A DNA stretch of 7,839 bases from Bacillota bacterium (GCA_023395695.1 JAEWYJ010000214.1:1-7839), one strand, 5' to 3'; positions 1 through 6,222 are shown, numbered from the stretch's first letter. Notes: generated by a model not told the origin, from the sequence alone. A program made the numbers and translations.

Positions 1-54
1 AATTATCACCTCATTATGGTATTCTATTCTAGCACAACCAAGGCGATTACACAA
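1..54 (-). promoter_or_regulatory. Leftward promoter and ribosome binding site for a gene starting beyond the left edge
   Basis: Read on the minus strand there is a -35 like TTGTGT (49-54), a 17-base spacer and a -10 TAGAAT (26-31). The -10 is preceded by TGC (32-34), which makes it an extended -10. Downstream is GAGGTG (7-12), a good Shine-Dalgarno sequence, followed by six bases to the window edge, so a start codon would be expected just outside. No coding sequence of that gene is in the window and its identity is unknown. Confidence 0.5.
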
Positions 55-153
55 TAAAAAAGCGGCTTGGGACAGGGTTTTGCCACCAAACGGCGTAATT
101 TTGGAGCAATGACCGTAAAAATGTCAAAAAGCGCCTCAATTTTTTCTTTTCAG

Positions 154-182
154 ATGAAAAAATCTTCCTTTTATGCTACACT
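154..182 (+). promoter_or_regulatory. Predicted sigma-A promoter of the large surface protein gene
   Basis: ATGAAA (154-159), a 17-base spacer and TACACT (177-182), with TGC directly before the -10 (174-176), fit an extended -10 sigma-A promoter. Transcription would start near 189, giving a leader of about 86 bases before the ATG at 275. Visual inspection only; the -35 matches the consensus at four of six positions. Confidence 0.45.
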
Positions 183-195
183 AATACAATATAAG

Positions 196-247
196 AAGTC
201 GCTAAAGACGCCGTTTTTTAGGACGCGCCAATACAGTAAAGCGACTT
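196..247 (+). repeat. Long-range inverted repeat in the leader of the surface protein gene
   Basis: AAGTCGCT (196-203) is perfectly complementary to AGCGACTT (240-247), with 36 bases between, all within the predicted untranslated leader. In RNA it would form an 8-bp stem closing a multi-purpose loop that ends 27 bases before the start codon. It matches no riboswitch I recognise. It could be an RNA structure affecting mRNA stability or translation, or a split operator. Confidence 0.4.
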
Positions 248-274
248 AGGCAGCCTGATGAAAGCGGGGAGACT

Positions 275-3016
275 ATGAGAGATTTTAAAAAGCCGCGCGG
301 CGGCGGAAAACAGTTCGGGGTGGTTTTGGCGCTCTCGCTTGTTCTGACGGCTTGCGTCGGCACGCTGCTTTGGCTGGTCTGGAGCGAACCCGACGGCCTG
401 CCTGCATCTACCTCCGAGGAGCAGTCCTCCCGCTCGGAGCGATCCTCCAGCCGGGCTGTGCCAAGCAGCGCCGCAACCTCCTCGTCAAAGAACGAGAGCA
501 GCCAAAATACCGTGTCAAGCACAGCAACGCCGCCTGCACGTCCTGTGCAGCCAACGGGCGTCAGCACCGGTGTTTCCGCGCAAAAGATGCAAAACCTGAC
601 CATCAACGCCGCGCTGATACATGACGAAAACGCCACCTATTACAACGTTTTTATTAATGCTGCGGGGGTCACCTTAAAAAACAAGCTGGTCACCGGGGAC
701 CTTGTGCTGGCCGAATCGGTTGGCAACGGCGCTGTCACGCTGGAAAATGTAGTCGTCAAGGGCCGCATTCTTGTCAACGGCGCACAGACGGCTACGCGGC
801 GCGACGTTACGGCTGTTCAGCTTATCGCGCAGCGCGGCAGCGGCACGACCGACTATATTATCAGCGGCACTTCTACGGTTCATCAAATGACCGCCAAAAA
901 CCATCTGACTATTGATGAGGGTGACCTGTCCGGCAACTATGCGGGCGTCAAGAAGCTGTCGACCGAGCGCGGCACACCGATGTGGCAGCAGGTGACGCTT
1001 TTAAAGGGCACACTTGAGCAGGTGACGATAAACGACGCCACAAACCTGATACTGTCGGGCGGCAGCTCGGCCGAGGCGGTGCTTGCCAACGCCCCTGCCC
1101 ATATCCGGGGCGACGGGCTGGTTTATAACCTGACGGTATGCAGCGACGAGGTTTCTTACGAGCGAAAACCACGCAATGTAACAGTGGAAGGCCGCTACAG
1201 TACGCCCAACGAGCAGAGCCTGTCAATCGGGGAGGTTGGGCGGGAGCCGGGCAGCGGATCTGCTACCGGAACGACCACCCGCAAGCTGGCTGCGCCTGAA
1301 AATCTGAGAATAGCGGCGGCAACGGAGGCCGACAGCGTCACACTGGCCTTTGACCCGGTGCCCAACGCCACCGGCTATACCGTAAGCTATTCAGTGACCA
1401 ACGGGTCAAACGCCTTGAATGTTACCAACCGGCAGCTGACGCTGGACACACCCCGTCATGCTGTCTCCAGTGCGCTTATCGGGCAGGCTGGAACTAAAAT
1501 CAGCTTTAAGGTACGCGCAAACAGCAGCGCAAGCCGTTATACGGCATCGGATTATTCTGGCGCCTATGCTAAAACTGTAACGGTCCTGGGCTCCCCCACT
1601 AATGTGCGGCTGGCTCTTAACGGCAACAAGCTTTCCCTTTCGTTTGTTGCGGCGGCCAACGCGCAGGGCAGCAGCCACGAGGCGGTGCTGTCGGCCAACG
1701 GTACGGAAATTGTTACACAGACGCTAAATCCGGGTGTGACGGCCCATGACTTTACCGATCTGGCGGCGGGCGCGTATGCCGTGACAGTGCGGGCTATCGG
1801 GGATGGCCGGCTGACGCTGACCTCCGGCAGTGCGACAGCCGCCGGTAATATGCCGCAGCAGCCAACTGTCCGTGATCTTATGATTACCGGGGTGGAGGGC
1901 GACCCGGCAGTTACCTTTACCGGCGCGGCGGGTGTGAGTGCGTATACCGTAACGCTGAGCTATGGCGGAAGCCGCCTCAGCGAACAAACGCGCCGTGTCG
2001 AGGACGATTCGTACACCTGTTTGTTTGAGCGTCCCGCCGCCATCGCGGCCGGTGAGGAGTATACCGCCACGGTAAGGCCGCAAAACGGGGTAACATCCAC
2101 CGAAACGCGTGCGGTGCAACAGCGGCCCCAGCCCGGCAACCCCAGCATAACCTCCTCGGCGCTCGGAGAAATGACGTTTGAATTCGACCGCGTGTCCGGG
2201 GTGACCGCCTACGCCGTTGTATTGGCGACGCAGACGGCGGGCGGGGTCACAACGCCGCTGGGAGCTACGGCGTCACATTTAACCGTGACGGGCCTGAGCA
2301 CCGCCGAGGGCGATACCTTTAATTTCAGCGTCAAAACATTGGGGGACGGCCTGTTCTACGCCGACAGCCCGGTTGCGTCGGCGGCCGAGGTTGCGGTAAG
2401 AAAATTATCCAGCCCTATCAGCCCTGTTATCAGCGGCGATAAGAGCCTTTTAACGCTTACGTTTACCACCAACGTCACGGATGCCCACGACATTGTTGTG
2501 CAGACTTCCGACGACGGAATAAGCTGGACGAATTTTTCTTCTCAGACAATTGGTGCAGGCGCGTCGGGGACAAGACAGATAACAGTGCCGACCCCGACAC
2601 CGACACTGCCCGCTACCAGCCTGCAGGTTCGCTTCGTTGCGGCAGCCAAGGCATCGGATGCGCTGCATGTGGACTCAAGTAAGGCGCCCTCTCCGGCGCT
2701 GTCGGTAACACGGCTTGATGAGGCCACCGCGCTTTCGGTGTACGCGCTCGATACCGATAGCGGACGGTACGCGGAATTCTCGTTTGAGGCGGTTGAGGGC
2801 GCAACGCACTATACCATCTCCTATACGCCAAGCGTCGGCCCGGCGGGAACGAAAGTAGTCGACACCCCGGCTGCTTCGGGCGAAACTGTCACCGAGCGGG
2901 TGGCGCTCTCGGACGACACCGCTACGGTAACCGCTTTTACCGTTACAGCTCACGCCCCCTCTGGCACCAGCCATACTAATATCTATCTGGACTCGACAGC
3001 AAGCTACAGGCCATGA
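275..3016 (+). CDS. Large surface-anchored protein with beta-strand repeat region and about six Fn3-like modules
   Basis: This 913-aa protein has a basic N-terminus followed by a hydrophobic segment (about 14-36) that anchors or exports it. LTAC at 24-27 resembles a lipobox, but the hydrophobic stretch continues past Cys27, so an uncleaved signal anchor is also likely. A Ser/Thr/Pro-rich linker follows (43-95), then a beta-strand repeat region (about 105-310) with phrases such as GVTLKN, GDLVLAE and VTLENVVVKG. These are typical of right-handed beta-helix-like segments in clostridial surface proteins. Six modules of 90-105 aa follow, starting near 337, 438, 527, 618, 710 and 814. They resemble Fn3 folds (GVTAYAVVL, GATHYTISY), with linkers such as RKL and VTRL at the joints. 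There is no LPXTG motif, S-layer homology domain or catalytic motif I can see. The start has GGGGA (266-270) four bases upstream, slightly close. The gene stands alone between its own promoter and terminator. Likely role is adhesion or envelope structure (inferred); the ligand is unknown. Confidence 0.85.
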   Translation: MRDFKKPRGGGKQFGVVLALSLVLTACVGTLLWLVWSEPDGLPASTSEEQSSRSERSSSRAVPSSAATSSSKNESSQNTVSSTATPPARPVQPTGVSTGVSAQKMQNLTINAALIHDENATYYNVFINAAGVTLKNKLVTGDLVLAESVGNGAVTLENVVVKGRILVNGAQTATRRDVTAVQLIAQRGSGTTDYIISGTSTVHQMTAKNHLTIDEGDLSGNYAGVKKLSTERGTPMWQQVTLLKGTLEQVTINDATNLILSGGSSAEAVLANAPAHIRGDGLVYNLTVCSDEVSYERKPRNVTVEGRYSTPNEQSLSIGEVGREPGSGSATGTTTRKLAAPENLRIAAATEADSVTLAFDPVPNATGYTVSYSVTNGSNALNVTNRQLTLDTPRHAVSSALIGQAGTKISFKVRANSSASRYTASDYSGAYAKTVTVLGSPTNVRLALNGNKLSLSFVAAANAQGSSHEAVLSANGTEIVTQTLNPGVTAHDFTDLAAGAYAVTVRAIGDGRLTLTSGSATAAGNMPQQPTVRDLMITGVEGDPAVTFTGAAGVSAYTVTLSYGGSRLSEQTRRVEDDSYTCLFERPAAIAAGEEYTATVRPQNGVTSTETRAVQQRPQPGNPSITSSALGEMTFEFDRVSGVTAYAVVLATQTAGGVTTPLGATASHLTVTGLSTAEGDTFNFSVKTLGDGLFYADSPVASAAEVAVRKLSSPISPVISGDKSLLTLTFTTNVTDAHDIVVQTSDDGISWTNFSSQTIGAGASGTRQITVPTPTPTLPATSLQVRFVAAAKASDALHVDSSKAPSPALSVTRLDEATALSVYALDTDSGRYAEFSFEAVEGATHYTISYTPSVGPAGTKVVDTPAASGETVTERVALSDDTATVTAFTVTAHAPSGTSHTNIYLDSTASYRP

Positions 3017-3018
3017 GC

Positions 3019-3049
3019 CATTTTGGGCGTTTCTTAAAAGTCCAAAATG
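3019..3049 (+). repeat. Small inverted repeat just after the surface protein stop codon
   Basis: CATTTTGG (3019-3026) pairs with CCAAAATG (3042-3049) around a 15-base loop, two bases after the stop codon. It has no T-run and is AT-rich. It may be a 3' RNA-stability hairpin ahead of the real terminator, or chance. Confidence 0.3.
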
Positions 3050-3084
3050 ACAGAGAATTCGCTCACGATGTGCAATGCAAGGCA

Positions 3085-3121
3085 AAAAGCGCAGGAATAC
3101 CGGATGTATTCCTGCGCTTTT
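3085..3121 (+). terminator. Intrinsic terminator of the surface protein gene
   Basis: A perfect 16-bp stem (3085-3100 with 3106-3121) has a five-base loop CGGAT and a GC-rich core GCGCAGG. The right arm ends in CTTTT, and the left arm begins with an A-run, so it could also work leftwards. It lies 69 bases after the stop codon at 3014-3016 and is the first strong hairpin there. Confidence 0.8.
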
Positions 3122-3191
3122 AACGGTGCGTTGGGCTGTGTGCGTAGAAAACACTCCTAATTAAAACGCGCTTTCAAGCACTAATTTCCGC

Positions 3192-3237
3192 ATTAAAACA
3201 GGCCCCGGAGCATCAGTCTCCCGGGGCCTGTTTTAAT
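3192..3237. terminator. Bidirectional intrinsic terminator, mainly ending the leftward kinase/transporter operon
   Basis: A 17-bp perfect stem (3192-3208 with 3221-3237) has a GC core CAGGCCCCGG flanked by A-runs on one side and T-runs on the other. It can terminate in both directions. On the minus strand it lies 26 bases past the stop of the ECF S component, so it is that operon's terminator. On the plus strand it backs up the terminator at 3085-3121. Confidence 0.8.
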
Positions 3238-3262
3238 ATTTAAATTTACAAAACTTTACGCG

Positions 3263-3856
3263 CTATGGCTCTTGGGGTGCACGCTCGGGGCCAGCGGGGA
3301 AAAGCTTTTGGTAAATGCCCGAGGCACGCATGGCTTTTGTAAAGACCGGAAGCAAAAACAATGCAACAATGACGGCGGTCATACCGTTAACCAGAGACGA
3401 CGCACCCTTGATGGCCAATTTGGTTGTTACCGTTTCAATGGGGTTGCGCAGCAGATAGTATTCGTAGATGAAATTCTTTAAGAGATAGACAACCACATAG
3501 CCCAGGCTGCCGACAACGGCGCCGACCATATTCTTAACGCGGTTTTGTCCAAAGCTTTTGCCGCTATGGGCAATAACGCCCACCAAAGCGCCCAGCACAA
3601 ATTTAATCAGGAAAGTAATAGGCGCCTCAGCCGCATAAAGCGGGTTGAATAAATCATAAAAAAATCCGCCCAATCCGGCGCTCAATCCGCCGGAGACAGG
3701 GCCAAGCAGCAGCCCCGAAAGCACGCAAAAGACATTACCGAAGTGAATTCGGGTAATATCCCCAATGGGGATGGACAGAAAATTTGCGGCAAAAACCATA
3801 GCGGTCAGAACACCTATCGACGCAATTCGGTAGATTGTGTTTGAAGAACGGTTCAT
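3263..3856 (-). CDS. ECF transporter S component (substrate-binding membrane subunit), probably vitamin B6
   Basis: This 197-aa protein is hydrophobic, with about five to six membrane helices (near 8-28, 36-58, 60-72, 80-97, 110-134 and 148-172), the usual size for an energy-coupling factor S component. Helix 1 contains A19-x3-A23, the small-residue pattern S components use to contact the shared EcfT subunit. The run GPVSGGLSAGLGGFFYD at 52-68 is typical of the family. Sequence alone would often give a FolT-like folate label. Here the gene follows a pyridoxal/pyridoxamine kinase after a 50-base gap in the same direction, so a B6 vitamer substrate is the better inference. No EcfA/EcfT genes are in the window, as expected for group II systems that share a module encoded elsewhere. 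AAGGGAG five bases before the ATG fixes the start. The C-terminal tail (185-197) is Pro/Glu-rich and cytoplasmic or disordered. Confidence 0.85.
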   Translation of the reverse strand: MNRSSNTIYRIASIGVLTAMVFAANFLSIPIGDITRIHFGNVFCVLSGLLLGPVSGGLSAGLGGFFYDLFNPLYAAEAPITFLIKFVLGALVGVIAHSGKSFGQNRVKNMVGAVVGSLGYVVVYLLKNFIYEYYLLRNPIETVTTKLAIKGASSLVNGMTAVIVALFLLPVFTKAMRASGIYQKLFPAGPERAPQEP

Positions 3857-3906
3857 AACGGCTCCCTTCTCTTTTGGGGCATGCCCGCTGAGAAAGGCGG
3901 CACGCC

Positions 3907-4770
3907 CTATAGTGTTTGATAATCGGAATAGACCTCGTGGCCGGCCAGCTGGCCAAGCAGCGGTTCAAGCATGACGCCAAAGCGTGGGTCGGTGCCATAG
4001 CCATAGGTGGTTTTAATGGCGGCCTGCGCAAAATGGGTGGCGCGCGCCATCGCCATGGGCAGGCTGTCGTTTTGCAGCAGCGCGCCGGTGAGTACGGCGG
4101 CAAAAAGGTCTCCGGTGCCGGGGTAGGAAGCGGGAACATAGTCGCAGGCAATGTACCAAAAGGTGCCGCGCGCGCGGTCATAACCAATGTTGGTCATCGC
4201 CTCGCCGGAAGCCAGCCCCACGCCGGTAATAATCACACGGTCAGGCCCCAGCTTGGAGAGCCGTACCAGCTTGCTTTTAGCCTCCGCACGGGTCAGGGGC
4301 GCGCTTTGGTAGCCTTCATCCAGCAGCATGCACGCTTCGGTCAGATTGGGCGTGATAACGTCGGCCACCGCGGCCAGCTCATGCATGCGCTGGCGCATGG
4401 GGGCGGTTACGGTGCGATACGCCTTGCCATGGTCGCCCATGACCGGATCCACTACCGCCAATGCATTGGGATAGCTTTTAAAATACTCAAGGCAGTGGTC
4501 AATCTGCTCGGGCGAATTTAAAAAGCCGCTGTAGATGCATTCAAAATCCAGCCCCAGCTTTTTATAATGAGAAAGCGCAGGAGAGAGATAGTCGGTCAGG
4601 TCGCGCAACGCCACCTCACCCATGCCGCCCGTGTGGGTGGAAAGAACCGCGGTGGGTATGGGGCATACCTGCATACCCATAGCCGACAGCACCGGAATGA
4701 TAACGGCGAGCGAGCAGCGCCCAAAGCCTGAAAGGTCGTGAATAGCAGCAATTCGTTGGGGTCGGTTCAT
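3907..4770 (-). CDS. pdxK: Pyridoxal/pyridoxamine kinase (vitamin B6 salvage)
   Basis: A ribokinase-superfamily enzyme of the pyridoxal kinase branch (PdxK/PdxY), phosphorylating pyridoxal, pyridoxamine or pyridoxine with ATP towards pyridoxal phosphate in the cytoplasm. Numbered from the GTG at 4779 (290 aa), it shows the substrate-side segment HDLSGFGRCS (14-23), DPVMGDHGK (111-119), TPNLTEA (143-149) and the anion-hole/catalytic GTGD (221-224) with Asp224 as expected base. The open frame begins GTG-ATG-TTG-ATG (4779, 4776, 4773, 4770). The Shine-Dalgarno GAGAGAG covers 4779-4785 and overlaps the GTG, so the ATG at 4770 (287 aa) is the best start and is used here. Length is normal. It is the first gene of a leftward unit with the ECF S component. 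The symbol is used for function; the clostridial form is usually just called pyridoxamine kinase, and its preferred vitamer cannot be read from sequence. Confidence 0.92.
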   Translation of the reverse strand: MNRPQRIAAIHDLSGFGRCSLAVIIPVLSAMGMQVCPIPTAVLSTHTGGMGEVALRDLTDYLSPALSHYKKLGLDFECIYSGFLNSPEQIDHCLEYFKSYPNALAVVDPVMGDHGKAYRTVTAPMRQRMHELAAVADVITPNLTEACMLLDEGYQSAPLTRAEAKSKLVRLSKLGPDRVIITGVGLASGEAMTNIGYDRARGTFWYIACDYVPASYPGTGDLFAAVLTGALLQNDSLPMAMARATHFAQAAIKTTYGYGTDPRFGVMLEPLLGQLAGHEVYSDYQTL

Positions 4771-4794
4771 CAACATCACTCTCTCGTTAAATTT

Positions 4795-4831
4795 ATATTA
4801 TCCAAAATAAACGGCCAGTGCAAATTGGCCG
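4795..4831 (-). promoter_or_regulatory. Candidate promoter and overlapping operator of the B6 salvage operon
   Basis: On the minus strand TTGCAC (4818-4823), 17 bases and TAATAT (4795-4800) make a weak promoter that would start about 18 bases before the ATG at 4770. An inverted repeat CGGCCA-N8-TGGCCG (4812-4831) lies right over the -35. A dimeric repressor or activator could bind there. No regulator gene is in the window. Confidence 0.4.
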
Positions 4832-5101
4832 CTAACACCGGACAGAAGGCTTGTACTTGTAAAAAAATAACGATTGTACAAGCTTTTTAAGAGCCGTATT
4901 TGTGCTATAAGCGAAGCAAATAACATTGTAAAATATATGAAAACAAATGCGGAAGCATTTTGCACAAACAACGCTTGTACAAAACCTTTTGAACTGTCAA
5001 TAACATAGAATCGTTTTGGGAGAAACTTTCGCGTCTAACAGCGGCAATTTGGCGCAAGCTAGTATCGCCCGCAATTATAAAAAGTCAAGGAGAAATGTGC
5101 A
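4832..5101. other. Non-coding stretch with repeated TTGTAC motifs and hairpins
   Basis: With 4780-4831 this makes a 322-base gap without a convincing gene. It is AT-rich. GCTTGTAC occurs at 4849-4856 and 4973-4980 and in reverse as GTACAAGC at 4876-4883. The palindrome TTGTACAA occurs at 4874-4881 and 4975-4982. The first inverted pair forms an 8-bp stem, extendable by A-U/G-U pairs to about 13 bp, with a 19-base loop and a T-run after it. AAATGC-GGAA-GCATTT (4945-4960) is a short hairpin with a GNRA loop. I recognise no riboswitch. It may contain a short RNA or binding sites controlling the gene at 5102. Confidence 0.4.
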
Positions 5102-5290
5102 ATGAACAGAAACATGACATCCGCCATTACCTCAGCCGCCGTCGGCATCATCGCCGGTACCGCTGCCTACATGATGAGCAGCAACGATACCACCATGCAG
5201 CGTCAAACCAAAAAGCTTAAGCGCACTGCGGGAAGAGCGGTAAAAAATGCCGGAATTATTCTCGACAGCGTTTCGCAGATCATGCATTAA
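5102..5290 (+). CDS. Small membrane-anchored cationic protein, unknown function
   Basis: A 62-aa protein with an Ala/Gly-rich membrane segment (about 8-25, ending near AAYMM) followed by a strongly basic, probably helical C-terminal half with K37, K38, K40, R41, R45 and K48, and a hydrophobic patch GIILDSVSQIM (51-61). AAGGAG (5087-5092) lies nine bases before the ATG, a good ribosome binding site, and a hairpin follows the stop, which together argue for a real gene. A competing ATG at 5095 is in another frame that closes quickly. It resembles short uncharacterised proteins of Clostridia with one helix and a basic tail (recalled, not searched). It stands alone, preceded by the repeat-rich gap. 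Membrane topology and role are unknown. Confidence 0.7.
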   Translation: MNRNMTSAITSAAVGIIAGTAAYMMSSNDTTMQRQTKKLKRTAGRAVKNAGIILDSVSQIMH

Positions 5291-5299
5291 GCGCCGTAT

Positions 5300-5345
5300 G
5301 CAGGTTAAAAGGGAGGACGCCCAAACGCGTCCTCCCTTTGCCTGC
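5300..5345 (+). terminator. Hairpin terminator after the small cationic protein gene
   Basis: A perfect 13-bp stem (5308-5320 with 5327-5339) has a six-base loop CCAAAC and a GC-rich core GGGAGGACGC, extended by GCAGG/CCTGC (5300-5304 with 5341-5345). Only three Ts end the right arm, so termination may be less efficient than usual. It begins ten bases after the stop codon. The A-run in the left arm gives it some leftward potential for the Nudix gene. Confidence 0.65.
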
Positions 5346-5518
5346 GTCTGACGCACGGGAGCATCCTGTTTATGACGTCAATTCCGACAGGCCCTGCCGA
5401 TATGTTCTATAAAAGCAGCGCACCCGGCGGCAGGCTTTTCATCAGGCAGGTCTCTGCCCGCTGTTATCCCTGCAAAAACCACCGCCGATTCTATCCGCCT
5501 TTAACGGGAATATCCGCA

Positions 5519-5944
5519 TTAACAGACCAAATCGGCCGCTTCCAAATGCGCCTTGGCCATATTTAAAAGGTCCTTATCATTCTTAAAGGTCACACAGCCG
5601 AAGGCCTCGTCCCACTCGACCCATTTCAGCTCGCTGATTTCAATTTCCTGACGGACTGCCGCCTCATTCGGCAGCGCTTTACCCAGGAAATAAACGACTT
5701 GCTTTTTTACGCCGGGCTTGGGGTAATATTCCACGGCATGCCGGAAGCCTTTTTGAAGCGAAACATGCAGCCCCGTTTCTTCGCGCACTTCGCGCAGTGC
5801 CGTTTCGGCTTCCGTTTCTTCCCCCTCTACATGCCCTTTAGGAAAGGACCAGTGCCCGCCGTGCCGATGACGCAGCAGCAACAGCAGCAACCGCCCGCCG
5901 TCGTAACGATATACCAATGCCCCGCAGGATTTTTCTCTTTTCAT
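5519..5944 (-). CDS. Nudix hydrolase, Ap4A hydrolase-like
   Basis: A 141-aa Nudix-fold pyrophosphatase. The complete Nudix box G-x5-E-x7-RE-x2-EE-x-G is at 37-58, with G37, E43, R51, E52, E55, E56 and G58. The acidic residues bind the catalytic Mg2+ ions. The preceding SFPKGH (33-38) and the YY at 73-74 are features of bacterial diadenosine tetraphosphate hydrolase-like members, which cut NDP-X compounds, so nucleotide clean-up or Ap4A removal is likely; substrate cannot be fixed from sequence. GGAGG six bases before the ATG sets the start. Length is normal for the group. Residues 19-24 are six leucines encoded by two tandem copies of a 9-base unit (5873-5890). It is a single-gene unit between convergent or divergent neighbours, and no strong terminator with a T-run follows it. 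Confidence 0.9.
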   Translation of the reverse strand: MKREKSCGALVYRYDGGRLLLLLLRHRHGGHWSFPKGHVEGEETEAETALREVREETGLHVSLQKGFRHAVEYYPKPGVKKQVVYFLGKALPNEAAVRQEIEISELKWVEWDEAFGCVTFKNDKDLLNMAKAHLEAADLVC

Positions 5945-6030
5945 GTTCTGCCTCCGTGAAACCTACACGTTTATCTTGTCTAATATAACACCTTTTAGCC
6001 GTCAGGAAAAGAGTTAAAGACATTTTTGGG

Positions 6031-6071
6031 ATAAAAAGAAGCCGCCCTTGTCCCGTTTGGGCCAAAGCGGC
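6031..6071 (-). terminator. Leftward intrinsic terminator without an obvious upstream gene
   Basis: On the minus strand GCCGC-TTTG (6063-6071) pairs with CAAG-GCGGC (6041-6050, one bulged G). An inner CCC/GGG pair closes an AAAC loop, and TTCTTTTT (6033-6040) follows. This is a well-formed leftward terminator. No leftward gene ends here: the tRNA promoter points right, and msrAB has its own terminator. It lies about 90 bases before the Nudix start, so it could be an attenuator in a long Nudix leader, an insulator, or the end of a short antisense RNA. Confidence 0.55.
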
Positions 6072-6102
6072 ACTCAAATTGCCCGGCTTGCCGTTTGGTT
6101 TC

Positions 6103-6132
6103 TTGACAATAACATCCCGCGCATTATATAAT
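6103..6132 (+). promoter_or_regulatory. Promoter of tRNA-Arg
   Basis: TTGACA (6103-6108), an 18-base spacer and TATAAT (6127-6132) match both sigma-A consensus boxes exactly. Transcription would begin near 6139, only about seven bases before the mature tRNA 5' end. This is the strongest promoter in the window. Confidence 0.85.
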
Positions 6133-6145
6133 CAGTCAGGGTTTT

Positions 6146-6222
6146 GTCTCCGTAGCTCAGCAGGATAGAGCGTTCGCCTCCTAAGCGAAAGGCCGCGCGT
6201 TCGAATCGCGCCGGGGACACCA
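6146..6222 (+). tRNA. tRNA-Arg, anticodon CCT
   Basis: All arms of a 77-base tRNA fold. The acceptor GTCTCCG pairs with CGGGGAC (one T-G pair). The D-stem is GCTC/GAGC. The anticodon stem TTCGC/GCGAA holds the loop CTCCTAA, placing CCT at the anticodon, which reads the Arg codon AGG. The T-arm is GCGCG-TTCGAAT-CGCGC, the discriminator is A6219, and CCA is encoded at 6220-6222. It is a single tRNA with its own promoter upstream and an inverted repeat downstream. Confidence 0.95.

Noticed and set aside
53..97. Possible degenerate copy of the 6031-6071 hairpin near the left edge
   Set aside because: On the minus strand it also ends GCCGC plus a T-run, but the two arms do not pair, so resemblance is probably chance.
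67..249. Short rightward frame of 60 aa before the surface protein
   Set aside because: It has no ribosome binding site, contains the predicted promoter of the next gene and has no recognisable composition or motif.
202..636. Leftward 144-aa frame and other long frames opposite the surface protein gene
   Set aside because: They mirror a GC-rich coding gene with clear domain structure, lack good ribosome binding sites and carry no motifs; treated as shadows.
3916..4521. Rightward 201-aa frame opposite the pyridoxal kinase gene
   Set aside because: The opposite strand holds a full kinase with all expected motifs; this frame is Gly/Ala/His-rich without family features.
4840..5000. CRISPR-like or riboswitch interpretation of the TTGTAC repeats
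   Set aside because: Repeats are only 8-10 bases, in mixed orientation and with irregular spacing; no known riboswitch core is visible.
5372..5566. Rightward 64-aa frame between the small cationic protein and the Nudix gene
   Set aside because: No good ribosome binding site, no recognisable features, and it overlaps the 3' end of the Nudix gene. The gap 5346-5518 shows only a short GGCAG/CTGCC hairpin (5445-5458).
5699..5959. Rightward frame with a glutamine run opposite the Nudix gene
   Set aside because: The glutamines are the reverse of the leucine codons of the Nudix protein; a shadow, not a poly-Q protein.
6201..6222. tRNA 3' end as an attachment site with a downstream duplicate
   Set aside because: No second copy of the tRNA 3' end and no integrase are visible in the window.
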